A DNA stretch of 64,000 bases from an uncultured Hyphomicrobiales bacterium (GTDB taxonomy: Bacteria > Pseudomonadota > Alphaproteobacteria > Rhizobiales > Ancalomicrobiaceae), in the NCBI GenBank assembly GCA_903930435.1, contig CAIYYN010000049.1:1-64000 (forward strand). The letters run 5' to 3'. The notes under the pieces are model-generated. The model did no database searches, was not told the origin of the DNA, and saw only the letters and a list, made by a program, of their open reading frames with translations. Below, piece by piece: positions 25,470-33,486 of the stretch (position 1 is the first letter of the stretch; each line of letters opens with the position of its first letter). A program made the position numbers and the translations under genes.

Positions 25470-26741
25470 TCAAGCAGCCACGCTATTGGAGCGATCCGAT
25501 CCAGACATGAGGGTGCTAGAACCCTGCAGTTGCTGTGAAATCAGTCGGATATTGACCTTCAGTTCACTGTTGATCTTTTGCAAGTGGTCGATGATCGCCG
25601 TAATTTCATGCTGAAAACTGTCCAGATCAACGATCAGCCCAGATAATGTCAGGCTTTGTGACCCGAGGCTGGCAGCGTTCAGCTTGGCCATGATACGTAT
25701 GACCTCAAGCCCGAGGCTGAGCCGTTTCAAGTCCAGGCACTTCAGCTGAAACTGGTCTACTTCCAGCGACATATTGGCCAAGCCAGCTGCAGCATTTGTC
25801 CTGTGCTGAAGTCTGAGTGCTTCGAGGTGATGAATTTCGATGGATTGCGTGTCAGCGTCGGCTTCTGTTTGAAAGAACTGGACCAGATCTTCCTGCAGCC
25901 GTGAAGCAGACATCAGGAAGCGGCCCTTGCGAATTTCGTCGATCACCTTGGTGATGGAATCGCCCAAACTGACAACACCATCGCTGATCTCGGAGGAGAC
26001 TTTGCCATAATCCGCTGCGATGACACCGATGGCATTTCCCTCGCCGCCGAGTTGGGTCGCCATGACGCGCAAGTTGAGGGGAACGTGCCGATAGGTATCG
26101 TAGAGATCCAGCATGGATTGTGACCGGGCGACGAGCGCCTTCGACGTCTCCAGCATCTGCTCGAATAGCTTCAGGACCGGATCAACCCGGGTTCCAAGCT
26201 GTGCGTCACGCGCCGCAATCTCGCGACTGAGTGCCTGTGCCATGAAATCATCATAGCTTTCAAAGCCATGCGATTTGATCGTCTCGAGCAGCTGCGCGGC
26301 ACTTTGCTCGGGTCGGACGGAATTGCTGCGCTCATAAGTGACGTGGGAGGCATAAAGCGTCTTGACGGTTTCGAAGAGGTCGCTCGTCGGCTTCAGGCGC
26401 ACCGAGAGATACCCGCCCTCGATTGGCATCGCCAGCGCCATGACCCAATAGTAACGACCGTCTTTCGTCCGGTTCTTGACATAGGCCGCAATGGGCCGTC
26501 CGGATTTCAGGTAATCCCAAAGCAGATAGAACACAGCTCTCGGTGTATCGGGATGCCGGATGATCTTGTGCGGACTACCGAGCAATTCGTCCCATGAATA
26601 GAGGCTGATCTTCTGGAAGACGCTGTTACCGGCCTCGATGATGCCCGCGCCATTGGTCCGTGAGAAGAAGAGTTCTTTCACGTCAAGCGGCGCTTCGTTC
26701 GCATCGTGCGCGTCACGCTTCTCAATGGACAGATCTGCCAT
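25470..26741 (-). CDS. Soluble PAS-domain sensor protein, Aer-like N-terminus
   Basis: A 423-residue protein without membrane segments. Residues about 25-120 form an Aer-type PAS domain (ELLGSPHKIIRHPDTPR, then FYLLWDYLKSGRPIAAYVKN and KDGRYYWV), the kind that binds FAD or haem and senses redox or oxygen. The rest is helical and probably coiled-coil (TQLGGEGNAIGVIAADYGKV resembles the methyl-accepting signalling region only loosely). I cannot find the conserved hairpin tip of chemoreceptors, nor any kinase, GGDEF or EAL motif, so the output is unclear. It is transcribed alone, convergent with the leucine operon. Confidence 0.75.
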   Translation of the reverse strand: MADLSIEKRDAHDANEAPLDVKELFFSRTNGAGIIEAGNSVFQKISLYSWDELLGSPHKIIRHPDTPRAVFYLLWDYLKSGRPIAAYVKNRTKDGRYYWVMALAMPIEGGYLSVRLKPTSDLFETVKTLYASHVTYERSNSVRPEQSAAQLLETIKSHGFESYDDFMAQALSREIAARDAQLGTRVDPVLKLFEQMLETSKALVARSQSMLDLYDTYRHVPLNLRVMATQLGGEGNAIGVIAADYGKVSSEISDGVVSLGDSITKVIDEIRKGRFLMSASRLQEDLVQFFQTEADADTQSIEIHHLEALRLQHRTNAAAGLANMSLEVDQFQLKCLDLKRLSLGLEVIRIMAKLNAASLGSQSLTLSGLIVDLDSFQHEITAIIDHLQKINSELKVNIRLISQQLQGSSTLMSGSDRSNSVAA

Positions 26742-26933
26742 GATGGTGATCCCGGGCTCGTGGCTTGCGGATTATTGCGTATTCGGTCGAGTTTTCTGGA
26801 TCACAGGTTGCATCAAAATGATTAAGATTTCAGCCTTCAGTCATTTTACTTAGGGACCAGTTCTGACCCGATGTCGGCCCGCATTTGAAACGCGCGGACT
26901 TGTGCAGATGAAGCCAGTCTTGGCCGCTCGGCA

Positions 26934-26962
26934 TTGACAAACGATCGTGCAGTCGGTCTAAG
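26934..26962 (+). promoter_or_regulatory. Sigma-70-type promoter before the FCD regulator gene
   Basis: A perfect -35 element TTGACA (26934-26939) and TCTAAG (26957-26962, four of six matches) are 17 bp apart. The palindrome at 26973-26987 lies just downstream, in a place where a bound regulator would block transcription. Confidence 0.5.
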
Positions 26963-26972
26963 GTATGCGCAA

Positions 26973-26987
26973 ACCTACCAGATAGGT
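26973..26987 (+). promoter_or_regulatory. Palindrome before the FCD regulator, probable self-operator
   Basis: ACCTACCAGATAGGT has perfect 5-bp arms ACCTA/TAGGT with a 5-bp spacer and lies 26 bp before the start of the FCD-type regulator, directly behind a promoter-like sequence. GntR/FadR-type repressors bind similar short palindromes and often control their own operon. Confidence 0.5.
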
Positions 26988-27012
26988 AATAGCTCACAAG
27001 TCAGGTAGTCCG

Positions 27013-27726
27013 TTGGATATCGATCCTGTTGCCCTGTCATCGGCAAGTCTGGTTGACCGCGTCATGTCGGATGTGACCGACTATATCCGGCAGAATGGCC
27101 TCGAAGCCGGTGCGACAGTGCCCGGTGAGGCTGTGTTTGCGGCCAAGGCGGGGGTGTCGCGGGCGGTTGCGCGTGAGGCATTTCGTGGATTGGCGGCGCT
27201 GCGGATTCTCGACATCGGCAATGGTCGACGCGCGCGCGTGGCGCCAGCCGATGACTCCGTTCTGAGCCTCATGTTCGATCACTGCGTTCAGACGAAACAG
27301 GTTACTATCCAGCAGATCCTGGACGTGCGGCGTACCATCGAATTGCGCACCGCAGCGCTGGCAGCCCTGCGCCGGACCGAGCCGGAAGCGCTGGAAATTC
27401 TGGGGATCGCCGAGTCCATGCGATCGAGTTTCGATCAGCCAGAACGGGTTATGGAGCTCGATCTTCGGTTTCATGAGACCATTGCCCGAGCATCGCGCAA
27501 TCCGGTGTTTGCGCTGCTGGTCGGCTCCTTCCGCGTGGTTACGCGCCAGACCTGGGCGACGGGTTGGGCAAGTCGTCCGACCGACGAGGCCAGACGCGAC
27601 AGCGTGGAAGGACATGCAGTCATTGCTGCCGCCATTCGCGACCGGCAGCCTCAGGCGGCGGAAAAGGCCATGGCGGATCATTTCGATCTGACGGTCAAGG
27701 CCTTGCTGCATGCGGGCATCAATTAG
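27013..27726 (+). CDS. GntR-family regulator, FadR/FCD type
   Basis: A 237-residue DNA-binding repressor or activator. The N-terminal winged HTH spans about residues 13-75 (VPGEAVFAAKAGVSRAVARE) and the helical FCD effector domain about residues 95-230. The FCD metal-binding residues are visible as Asp and His in ELDLRFHETIA, His in VEGHAVIAA and His in MADHFDLT. The start is TTG; the next ATG would cut into the HTH. It precedes a dehydratase and a dehydrogenase on the same strand, so it probably controls this sugar-acid operon and responds to its substrate. Confidence 0.9.
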   Translation: MDIDPVALSSASLVDRVMSDVTDYIRQNGLEAGATVPGEAVFAAKAGVSRAVAREAFRGLAALRILDIGNGRRARVAPADDSVLSLMFDHCVQTKQVTIQQILDVRRTIELRTAALAALRRTEPEALEILGIAESMRSSFDQPERVMELDLRFHETIARASRNPVFALLVGSFRVVTRQTWATGWASRPTDEARRDSVEGHAVIAAAIRDRQPQAAEKAMADHFDLTVKALLHAGIN

Positions 27727-27754
27727 CACCCCAGGACCAACAGGCGGAAAACCA

Positions 27755-28951
27755 ATGAAAATCACTGGAATTGAAACGCTGAGCGCTCGCGAATTCGAGA
27801 ATGTCCTGTGGGTTCGCGTCCATACGGATGCCGGGATCATTGGTCTTGGCGAGACATTCTATGGCTCGGGCGCGGTCGCCTCGCATATTCACGATACGTT
27901 GGCATCGCGGCTCCTCGGCAAGGACCCGCTGCGGATCGAGGCGTTGCACAAGGAACTCGTCAATCTGCCGATGGCGCAATCGAGCACCGGCACGGAATAT
28001 CGCGCGGCCTCGGCTATCGACATCGCCCTGTGGGATCTGTGGGGCAAGGCAACCAACCAGCCGGTTCATCAGCTCCTCGGCGGCCTGTGTCGCGACAAGC
28101 TGCGGATCTACAACACCTGTGCCGGCTATCAATATGTCCGCAATCGCAACATCCGTCCGGTCGATACGTGGAACCTCAGTTCCGATGGCCCCTTCGAGGA
28201 CCTGAACGCCTTCACCACGGACGCCGGTGCGCTCGCGGAGAACCTGCTGGAGAGCGGCATCAACGCGATGAAAATCTGGCCATTTGATCCGGCCGGGATG
28301 GAAACCGGCGGCATCGATATTTCGACCGAGCAGCTGAAGACGGCGCTGAAGCCGTTCGAATTGATCCGCAAGCGCGTCGGCGACCGGATGGATATCATGG
28401 TCGAGTTCCACTCGCTGTGGAACCTGACGACGGCCAAGCGTCTAGCCAAGGCACTCGAACCCTATAATCCCACCTGGTTTGAGGACCCGATCCGCATGAA
28501 TTCATCCAGCGCGCTGGCCGAATATGCGCGCTCCACCCATGTTCCGGTTTGCGCCAGCGAGACGCTGGGTTCGCGATGGGCCTATAAGGAAATGCTCGAC
28601 AAGGATGCCATTGGCGTCGTCATGGTCGATCTCTGCTGGACTGGTGGATTGACGGAAGGTCGCAAGATCGCGGCGATGGCCGAGACCTATCACAAGCCGT
28701 TTGCGCCGCATGACTGCATAGGCCCCGTCGGGTTTGTGGCGGCGGTGCATATGTCCTTCAGCCAGCCGAATACGCTCATCCAGGAATCGGTGCGGGCCTT
28801 CTATACGGGCTGGTACAAGGAACTGGTCACGGTTGTGCCGACGATCCGCGATGGGTTCGTCTATCCGATGGACGGTCCCGGGCTTGGAACCGATCTGCAG
28901 CCGTCGCTCTTTGAGCGGTCCGATCTCGTGGTACGCAGGAGTGAAGCATGA
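27755..28951 (+). CDS. Enolase-superfamily sugar-acid dehydratase (mandelate racemase/muconate lactonizing family)
   Basis: A 398-residue acid-sugar dehydratase-like enzyme. Metal ligands appear as Glu in IMVEFHSLW, Glu in TWFEDPI and Glu in CASETLGS; a Lys in NAMKIWPFD and His in FAPHDCIGPV are the likely acid/base residues. The pattern fits the dehydratases acting on hexonates such as galactonate or gluconate more than mandelate racemase. The ATG at 27755 follows the regulator stop by 28 bp, and its stop overlaps the SDR start (ATGA). The exact substrate is open. Confidence 0.85.
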   Translation: MKITGIETLSAREFENVLWVRVHTDAGIIGLGETFYGSGAVASHIHDTLASRLLGKDPLRIEALHKELVNLPMAQSSTGTEYRAASAIDIALWDLWGKATNQPVHQLLGGLCRDKLRIYNTCAGYQYVRNRNIRPVDTWNLSSDGPFEDLNAFTTDAGALAENLLESGINAMKIWPFDPAGMETGGIDISTEQLKTALKPFELIRKRVGDRMDIMVEFHSLWNLTTAKRLAKALEPYNPTWFEDPIRMNSSSALAEYARSTHVPVCASETLGSRWAYKEMLDKDAIGVVMVDLCWTGGLTEGRKIAAMAETYHKPFAPHDCIGPVGFVAAVHMSFSQPNTLIQESVRAFYTGWYKELVTVVPTIRDGFVYPMDGPGLGTDLQPSLFERSDLVVRRSEA

Positions 28952-29721
28952 GCGCGTCGAAACTGTTTGATCTCAAGGGAAAAACCGCGCTGGTAACGGG
29001 ATCGTCGGGCGGTCTCGGGCTATCGATGGCGCGCGGATTGGCGGAAGCCGGAGCGGCGCTGATCCTCAATGGTCGCAATGCGGACAAACTGTCTGCGGCT
29101 GCCGGCGAGCTGATCGGTGCAGGACATAATGTTCGCTCAAGCGTTTTCGATGTTGCCGATGATGCCGCCGTGCAATCTGCCTTCGCGCAATTTGATGCCG
29201 ACGGGATCGCAATCGACATCCTCATCAACAATGCGGGCATCCAGCTGAGGAAGCCGATGGTCGATCTGACCACGGCCGAGTGGCAGAAAGTTCTGGATAC
29301 CAACCTGACCAGCGCGTTTCAGGTGGGCCGCGAAGCCGCCAAACGCATGATCGCGCGCGGGCAGGGCGGCAAGATCATCAACATCGGATCCCTGACGAGC
29401 GAGCTGGCACGGGCGACTGTCGCACCCTACACGGCGGCCAAAGGCGGCATCAAGATGCTGACCCGGTCGATGGCGGCGGAATGGGCGGTTCACAACATTC
29501 AGGCCAATGCGATCGGGCCGGGCTATATCATCACCGAGATGAACAAGGCACTCGTCGAAGACCCGAAGTTTGACGCCTGGGTCCGCGGGCGGACGCCATC
29601 GGGCCGCTGGGGGACGCCGGACGACCTGATCGGCACCGCCATCTTCCTCGCTTCCCCGGCCTCTGCCTATGTCAACGGTCAGATCCTCTACGTCGACGGC
29701 GGCATGCTGGCGGTATTGTGA
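28948..29721 (+). CDS. SDR-family oxidoreductase, gluconate 5-dehydrogenase-like
   Basis: A 257-residue short-chain dehydrogenase with the cofactor motif TGSSGGLG near residue 17, NNAG near residue 92, and the active-site YxxxK (YTAAKGG) near residue 158. FDLKGKTALVTGSSGG and GRTPSGRWGTPDDL resemble gluconate 5-dehydrogenases/5-keto-gluconate reductases. It is the last gene of an operon with the dehydratase (four-base overlap) and the FCD regulator, and would oxidise or reduce a sugar acid of that route. NAD versus NADP preference cannot be told with confidence. Confidence 0.88.
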   Translation: MSASKLFDLKGKTALVTGSSGGLGLSMARGLAEAGAALILNGRNADKLSAAAGELIGAGHNVRSSVFDVADDAAVQSAFAQFDADGIAIDILINNAGIQLRKPMVDLTTAEWQKVLDTNLTSAFQVGREAAKRMIARGQGGKIINIGSLTSELARATVAPYTAAKGGIKMLTRSMAAEWAVHNIQANAIGPGYIITEMNKALVEDPKFDAWVRGRTPSGRWGTPDDLIGTAIFLASPASAYVNGQILYVDGGMLAVL

Positions 29722-29758
29722 GGGGAGAGTGGGACGCTGACCATGGGGGAGAGGCTGT

Positions 29759-30988
29759 TCAGTGGTCCGGGCAAATGACCGGAATTTGTGTCAGTAATCC
29801 CGTCTGAAGCGCGGGCTGCGGTGGTTGCCCGTTCAGGCAATTGGGATCAGATGACTGAGACGGACGGGGCAACTGCTGCATGCCAAAGGGATCGCGCAGA
29901 CTCGTGTTGGCGCGGTCAGTCGGCGGCGGAATTGTGAATCCGACGGTGTCCGGTATGTGATGTGTCTTAGATATCACCAGTTCGAAAATCATGATCAAGG
30001 CAATCACGATAGAAAATATGACAGACATGCTGTGCTTTTTGAGCGGTGCTTTAAGCGGAGTTGTGGTCTCGTCCAGAAAAACAACATGATCGGATTCAAA
30101 TTTTAAATTATTGTTGATATGTTCCTTTAATTCAGTGAAATATGCTTTTTCTTGATTGAATATCGGCCATAATAAATCAATCAAGTAAAAATCCCTGTAA
30201 TGATGGCTGATCCCGATTAATTTAATCATTTTGGATTGCTCATCGAAATGATCGCGAATGAGTTTCATCAGTTCTGATCGCGTCTCGGCTGTAATAGCCT
30301 GTTGCACAAGAGCGCGAGGCATCAGGTTTAACATTTTGGTGGCTGAATCCGTGTCAATGTCGATGACCGCCTTGCCTGCTTCGTTCCAAGCACCTGCACG
30401 CAGCATCGCGCGACCTGCAGCGTCGGTCCAGAAATAGTCGGCCGAGAGGCAGTTACGCTTGAGATATCCGAAACGCTCAAGGTGTGGGACTACGGCTTCA
30501 TAGTGCTTGAAACGGTCGGCGGGGAGCAAGTTTCGCGTCGTTGGGAAACGTCCCAGCCAATCGGCTGAAATGATGAGGCCTGCGAAGACATTGTCGCAAC
30601 TTTGGGGGGCAATCGGAAAATGAGTCTTGTTTGCAAGAACATGCGAGCGTATGTCCGCTAACGAAACACGTAGTTTGAAAATCGCAGGAATACCAATTCC
30701 ATCCCATGTATTTGCCGTCGCATCCAGACCATCGACAATTTTGAAAATCAACAATTCAGATAATGCTGTAGCAGCAAGCGGTTGCCCAAAATGACCGTAG
30801 AGGGCATCGGCCTCAGCCTTTTTCAGGAGCAGATCGAAATCTTCGTCAAGACCCGGTTTTGGTTCCATTTTCCATAGTGGCAGGAAGTCCCGCACCAGAC
30901 TCTCCAGAACCAGAATCAGGAATTCTTGATTGTCTGGATCATCCAGATCAAAAGGCGAGAATTCGGCAATTGGACTTTGAATCGTCAT
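29759..30988 (-). CDS. Unrecognised protein with one C-terminal membrane segment
   Basis: I do not recognise this 409-residue protein. Its N-terminal 310 residues are soluble, helical and rich in charged residues (QEFLILVLESLVRDFLPLW near the start). One strong membrane segment lies near residues 318-338 (VIFSIVIALIMIFELVI). About 70 residues follow, rich in Pro, Gln and Asn with two cysteines. The likely topology is a large cytoplasmic part and a short outside tail. The stretch encoding the middle (about 30000-30250) is clearly more AT-rich than the flanking genes, hinting at transfer. It stands alone between unrelated genes. The ATG at 30988 has GAGACC upstream. Confidence 0.7.
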   Translation of the reverse strand: MTIQSPIAEFSPFDLDDPDNQEFLILVLESLVRDFLPLWKMEPKPGLDEDFDLLLKKAEADALYGHFGQPLAATALSELLIFKIVDGLDATANTWDGIGIPAIFKLRVSLADIRSHVLANKTHFPIAPQSCDNVFAGLIISADWLGRFPTTRNLLPADRFKHYEAVVPHLERFGYLKRNCLSADYFWTDAAGRAMLRAGAWNEAGKAVIDIDTDSATKMLNLMPRALVQQAITAETRSELMKLIRDHFDEQSKMIKLIGISHHYRDFYLIDLLWPIFNQEKAYFTELKEHINNNLKFESDHVVFLDETTTPLKAPLKKHSMSVIFSIVIALIMIFELVISKTHHIPDTVGFTIPPPTDRANTSLRDPFGMQQLPRPSQSSDPNCLNGQPPQPALQTGLLTQIPVICPDH

Positions 30989-31151
30989 TATGACTGGTCT
31001 CGAAATTCGAAAGATCCGATCATGATGGAATATTCGAGTATCTTGGTCCAGTGGTTGTAATAGCGACGCGACCCCGAAAACGTTTGCCAGGGCAACTCAT
31101 CATCTCGTGGCCGGATAAGGCTGGCGGTGCTGTGAGGCAACTGCCGTCACC

Positions 31152-32003
31152 TCACCATGTCGCTTCGGCGCGCATGGCGGGGCGGGCGGATGCGTCGGCG
31201 GTCCAAAGTGACAGGCCGGCGGGGCCTTCGGTTGCGTTGACGGTGAAGGTCTCGCCGTCAAACAGGGTTGCGGTGCTGCGGAAGGCGAAGGCGCGCGGGA
31301 TGATGCCGTTGCGAACATCGGTTGCCAGTGTGATCAGCAGGGTTGCCTGCAAGGGGCCGTGCACGATCAGGCCCGGATAGCCCTCGGTCTCGATACAAAA
31401 TCGTCGGTCATAATGTATGCGATGCCCGTTGAAGGTCAGCGCCGAATAGCGGAACAGCAGCACGTCGGTTGCATCGACGCTTTGAGACCATTGCGGCGCC
31501 GGCATGTCTGGCTGAGTAGCGGGCGACGCGGCAGGCGCGGTCTCGGCGGCGCGATAGACGATATCCTGTCGTTCGAGGACGCAAGTTTTCTCGGCAACCC
31601 TAAAGGCATGCTCGACAGTGACGAAGCAGAGTGGCCCGGTGCGGCCCTGCTTCAGGGTGACATCGGCGATGATCGATTGGCGCTGTACGGTGTCGCTGAT
31701 ATGGATTGGTGCGATATGGCGGACGTTGCCGCCTGCCCACATGCGGCGCGGCAGAGGAACCGGCGGCAGGAAGCCACCAAGGGCCGGGTGGCCATCGCGT
31801 CCCAATCGGGACATGGGGACGACCGGCGGTGCGAGGCACCAGTGGATCGCAGGCGGAGCAACTGATCCTGAGCCAAGATCTCCAGAGGCACGATCAAGCG
31901 TCGCGTTGAAGCGCCTGACGAGTTCCGGCGTGACGACATCCTCGGCTGTCTCCTCGCGTCCGATCCAGCGGCGCAAGGCGTCGATATCAATGGCTTCGGT
32001 CAT
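31152..32003 (-). CDS. MaoC/HTD2-type hydratase of C5-dicarboxylyl-CoA (mesaconyl/itaconyl-CoA hydratase-like)
   Basis: A 283-residue double-hotdog protein. The C-terminal half has FRYSALTFNGHRIHYDRRF, the hallmark of the group holding mesaconyl-C4-CoA/3-methylfumaryl-CoA hydratases and itaconyl-CoA hydratases, with the hydratase His/Asp dyad. The N-terminal half is the FAS1-like dehydratase domain (MWAGGNVRHIAPIHISDTV). It starts inside the stop of the upstream CoA-transferase gene (ATGA), so the two act together: activation of an acid as its CoA ester, then hydration. A lyase to complete an itaconate or mesaconate route is not adjacent. Confidence 0.82.
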   Translation of the reverse strand: MTEAIDIDALRRWIGREETAEDVVTPELVRRFNATLDRASGDLGSGSVAPPAIHWCLAPPVVPMSRLGRDGHPALGGFLPPVPLPRRMWAGGNVRHIAPIHISDTVQRQSIIADVTLKQGRTGPLCFVTVEHAFRVAEKTCVLERQDIVYRAAETAPAASPATQPDMPAPQWSQSVDATDVLLFRYSALTFNGHRIHYDRRFCIETEGYPGLIVHGPLQATLLITLATDVRNGIIPRAFAFRSTATLFDGETFTVNATEGPAGLSLWTADASARPAMRAEATW

Positions 32004-33136
32004 GGCGTTTGCCCCGCTGTGCCTGCCTGCCGGTAGCGCTCAGTGTGTTCACCAGGGCTTGGAACAGGTCCGTAGGTGCGCGGATTTCCGTCGAACACCG
32101 GTGCGGGGGCCGGATAGGAAACCGGACCGGCTTCGGTCTCGACAGTTGCCCTGCGCAAATGCGGGTGCACGGAGAGGGCTGCCATATCATTGACTTCGGC
32201 AAAGGCGATATCGGCCTCCGTGAGCGCGCGGATCAGGTCAACCCGGTCATACCGGGCGAAGGCCTCGGCAACGACCTGATCGGTTTCAGCGCGATTGTTC
32301 ACGCGCAACACATTCGTGGCGAAGCGCGGGTCCTTTGGCAGATTGGCGTCGCCGAGCAGGTGACGGCTGAGTTTGGCCCATTCCGGCTCGCTCTGGATGG
32401 CGATCAGCACCTGCGCGCCGTCGCGTGCCGTAAAGACGCCATAGGGTGCAATCGAGGGATGGCGCAGGCCAATCCGCTTAGGGGCCTTGCCGGCCTCGGC
32501 ATTCATCAGCGGCACTGTGAGCCAGTCTGCCGTGACATCAAACATCGAGATGTCGATCGTCGTTCCGCGCCCGGTGCGGCCCCGTCCGATCAATGCTTCA
32601 AGAACGGCACTGTAGGCGGTCGCGCCGGTCGCAATATCGACGACTGAGATGCCGACGCGCGCCGGTTCGTCCGGCCCGCCGGTCAGCGAACACAAGCCGG
32701 CTTCGGCCTGAATCAACAGGTCATAGGCCTTGCGGTCGGCATAGGGGCCTGCCTCGCTGAACCCGGTGATGGAACAGATGATGAGGCCGGGATGGCGGTT
32801 GACGAGGTCTTTCGGGTCCAGGCCCATCCGGCCGAGGGCGCCGCGCCGCAGGTTCTGGACGAGCACGTCTGCCCCGGCAATCAGGCGAGCCAGCTCTGCG
32901 CGATCATGGTCTTGCGAGAGATCGAGGAGAACCGACTGCTTGCCTCGATTGAGCCAGACGAAATAACTCGATTGACCCTTGGCCGCATCGTCATAGCCGC
33001 GTGCGAAATCGCCTTCCGGACGCTCGATCTTGATGACGGTCGCCCCCGCATCGGCCAGCCGCGCCGTGCAGAATGGTGCGGCGACGGCCTGTTCCACGGC
33101 GACAACGATGATACCTTCAAGGGGACGCATAGACAT
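32000..33136 (-). CDS. CaiB/BaiF-family (class III) CoA-transferase
   Basis: Moves CoA between organic acids. The 378 residues carry family features: PLEGIIVVAVEQAVAAPFC at the N-terminus, GATVIKIERPEGDFAR, CSITGFSEAGPYADRKAYD, and DISMFD containing the Asp that forms the acyl intermediate. The ATG at 33134-33136 has GAGG upstream; a longer frame to 33238 lacks a good start. It is coupled to the hydratase gene through a four-base overlap. With that partner, a C5-dicarboxylic acid (mesaconate, itaconate, citramalate) is the likely substrate, inferred. Confidence 0.88.
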   Translation of the reverse strand: MSMRPLEGIIVVAVEQAVAAPFCTARLADAGATVIKIERPEGDFARGYDDAAKGQSSYFVWLNRGKQSVLLDLSQDHDRAELARLIAGADVLVQNLRRGALGRMGLDPKDLVNRHPGLIICSITGFSEAGPYADRKAYDLLIQAEAGLCSLTGGPDEPARVGISVVDIATGATAYSAVLEALIGRGRTGRGTTIDISMFDVTADWLTVPLMNAEAGKAPKRIGLRHPSIAPYGVFTARDGAQVLIAIQSEPEWAKLSRHLLGDANLPKDPRFATNVLRVNNRAETDQVVAEAFARYDRVDLIRALTEADIAFAEVNDMAALSVHPHLRRATVETEAGPVSYPAPAPVFDGNPRTYGPVPSPGEHTERYRQAGTAGQTP

Positions 33137-33486
33137 GACTGAACCTCGATGAGTCCGACGGCAACAGGACGACAAGCTTGTAACAGCTCTGCAGCCCGCC
33201 GCTTTCCAGATACGGCAAACGCCATCACCTCTTAGCAAGTGTGATCACGCTGCGAAATGGCATTGCAAGGTCTTCGCCGTCGAGCATGTGGCTTTTGTGA
33301 CCGGGATATGACGCCGTCAACGCAAGATCTCTGCCGACTTTTCATAAGCTGCACAGATGGATTGCGCGATTGTTCGTAGTCAAGACATCGAACGCAGCGT
33401 AAAGGACTGGCTCGCGCACGCATGAGTTCAAGCTGCGCATCAGTCTTTCCCGCATCCCGGACTGTCATCGCGAGTGATACCCATCA
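33137..33486. other. Intergenic region, nothing recognised
   Basis: About 350 bp between the divergent CoA-transferase and DHA2 exporter genes. It should hold both promoters, but I see no clear -35/-10 pair, palindrome or RNA gene. Confidence 0.5.
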
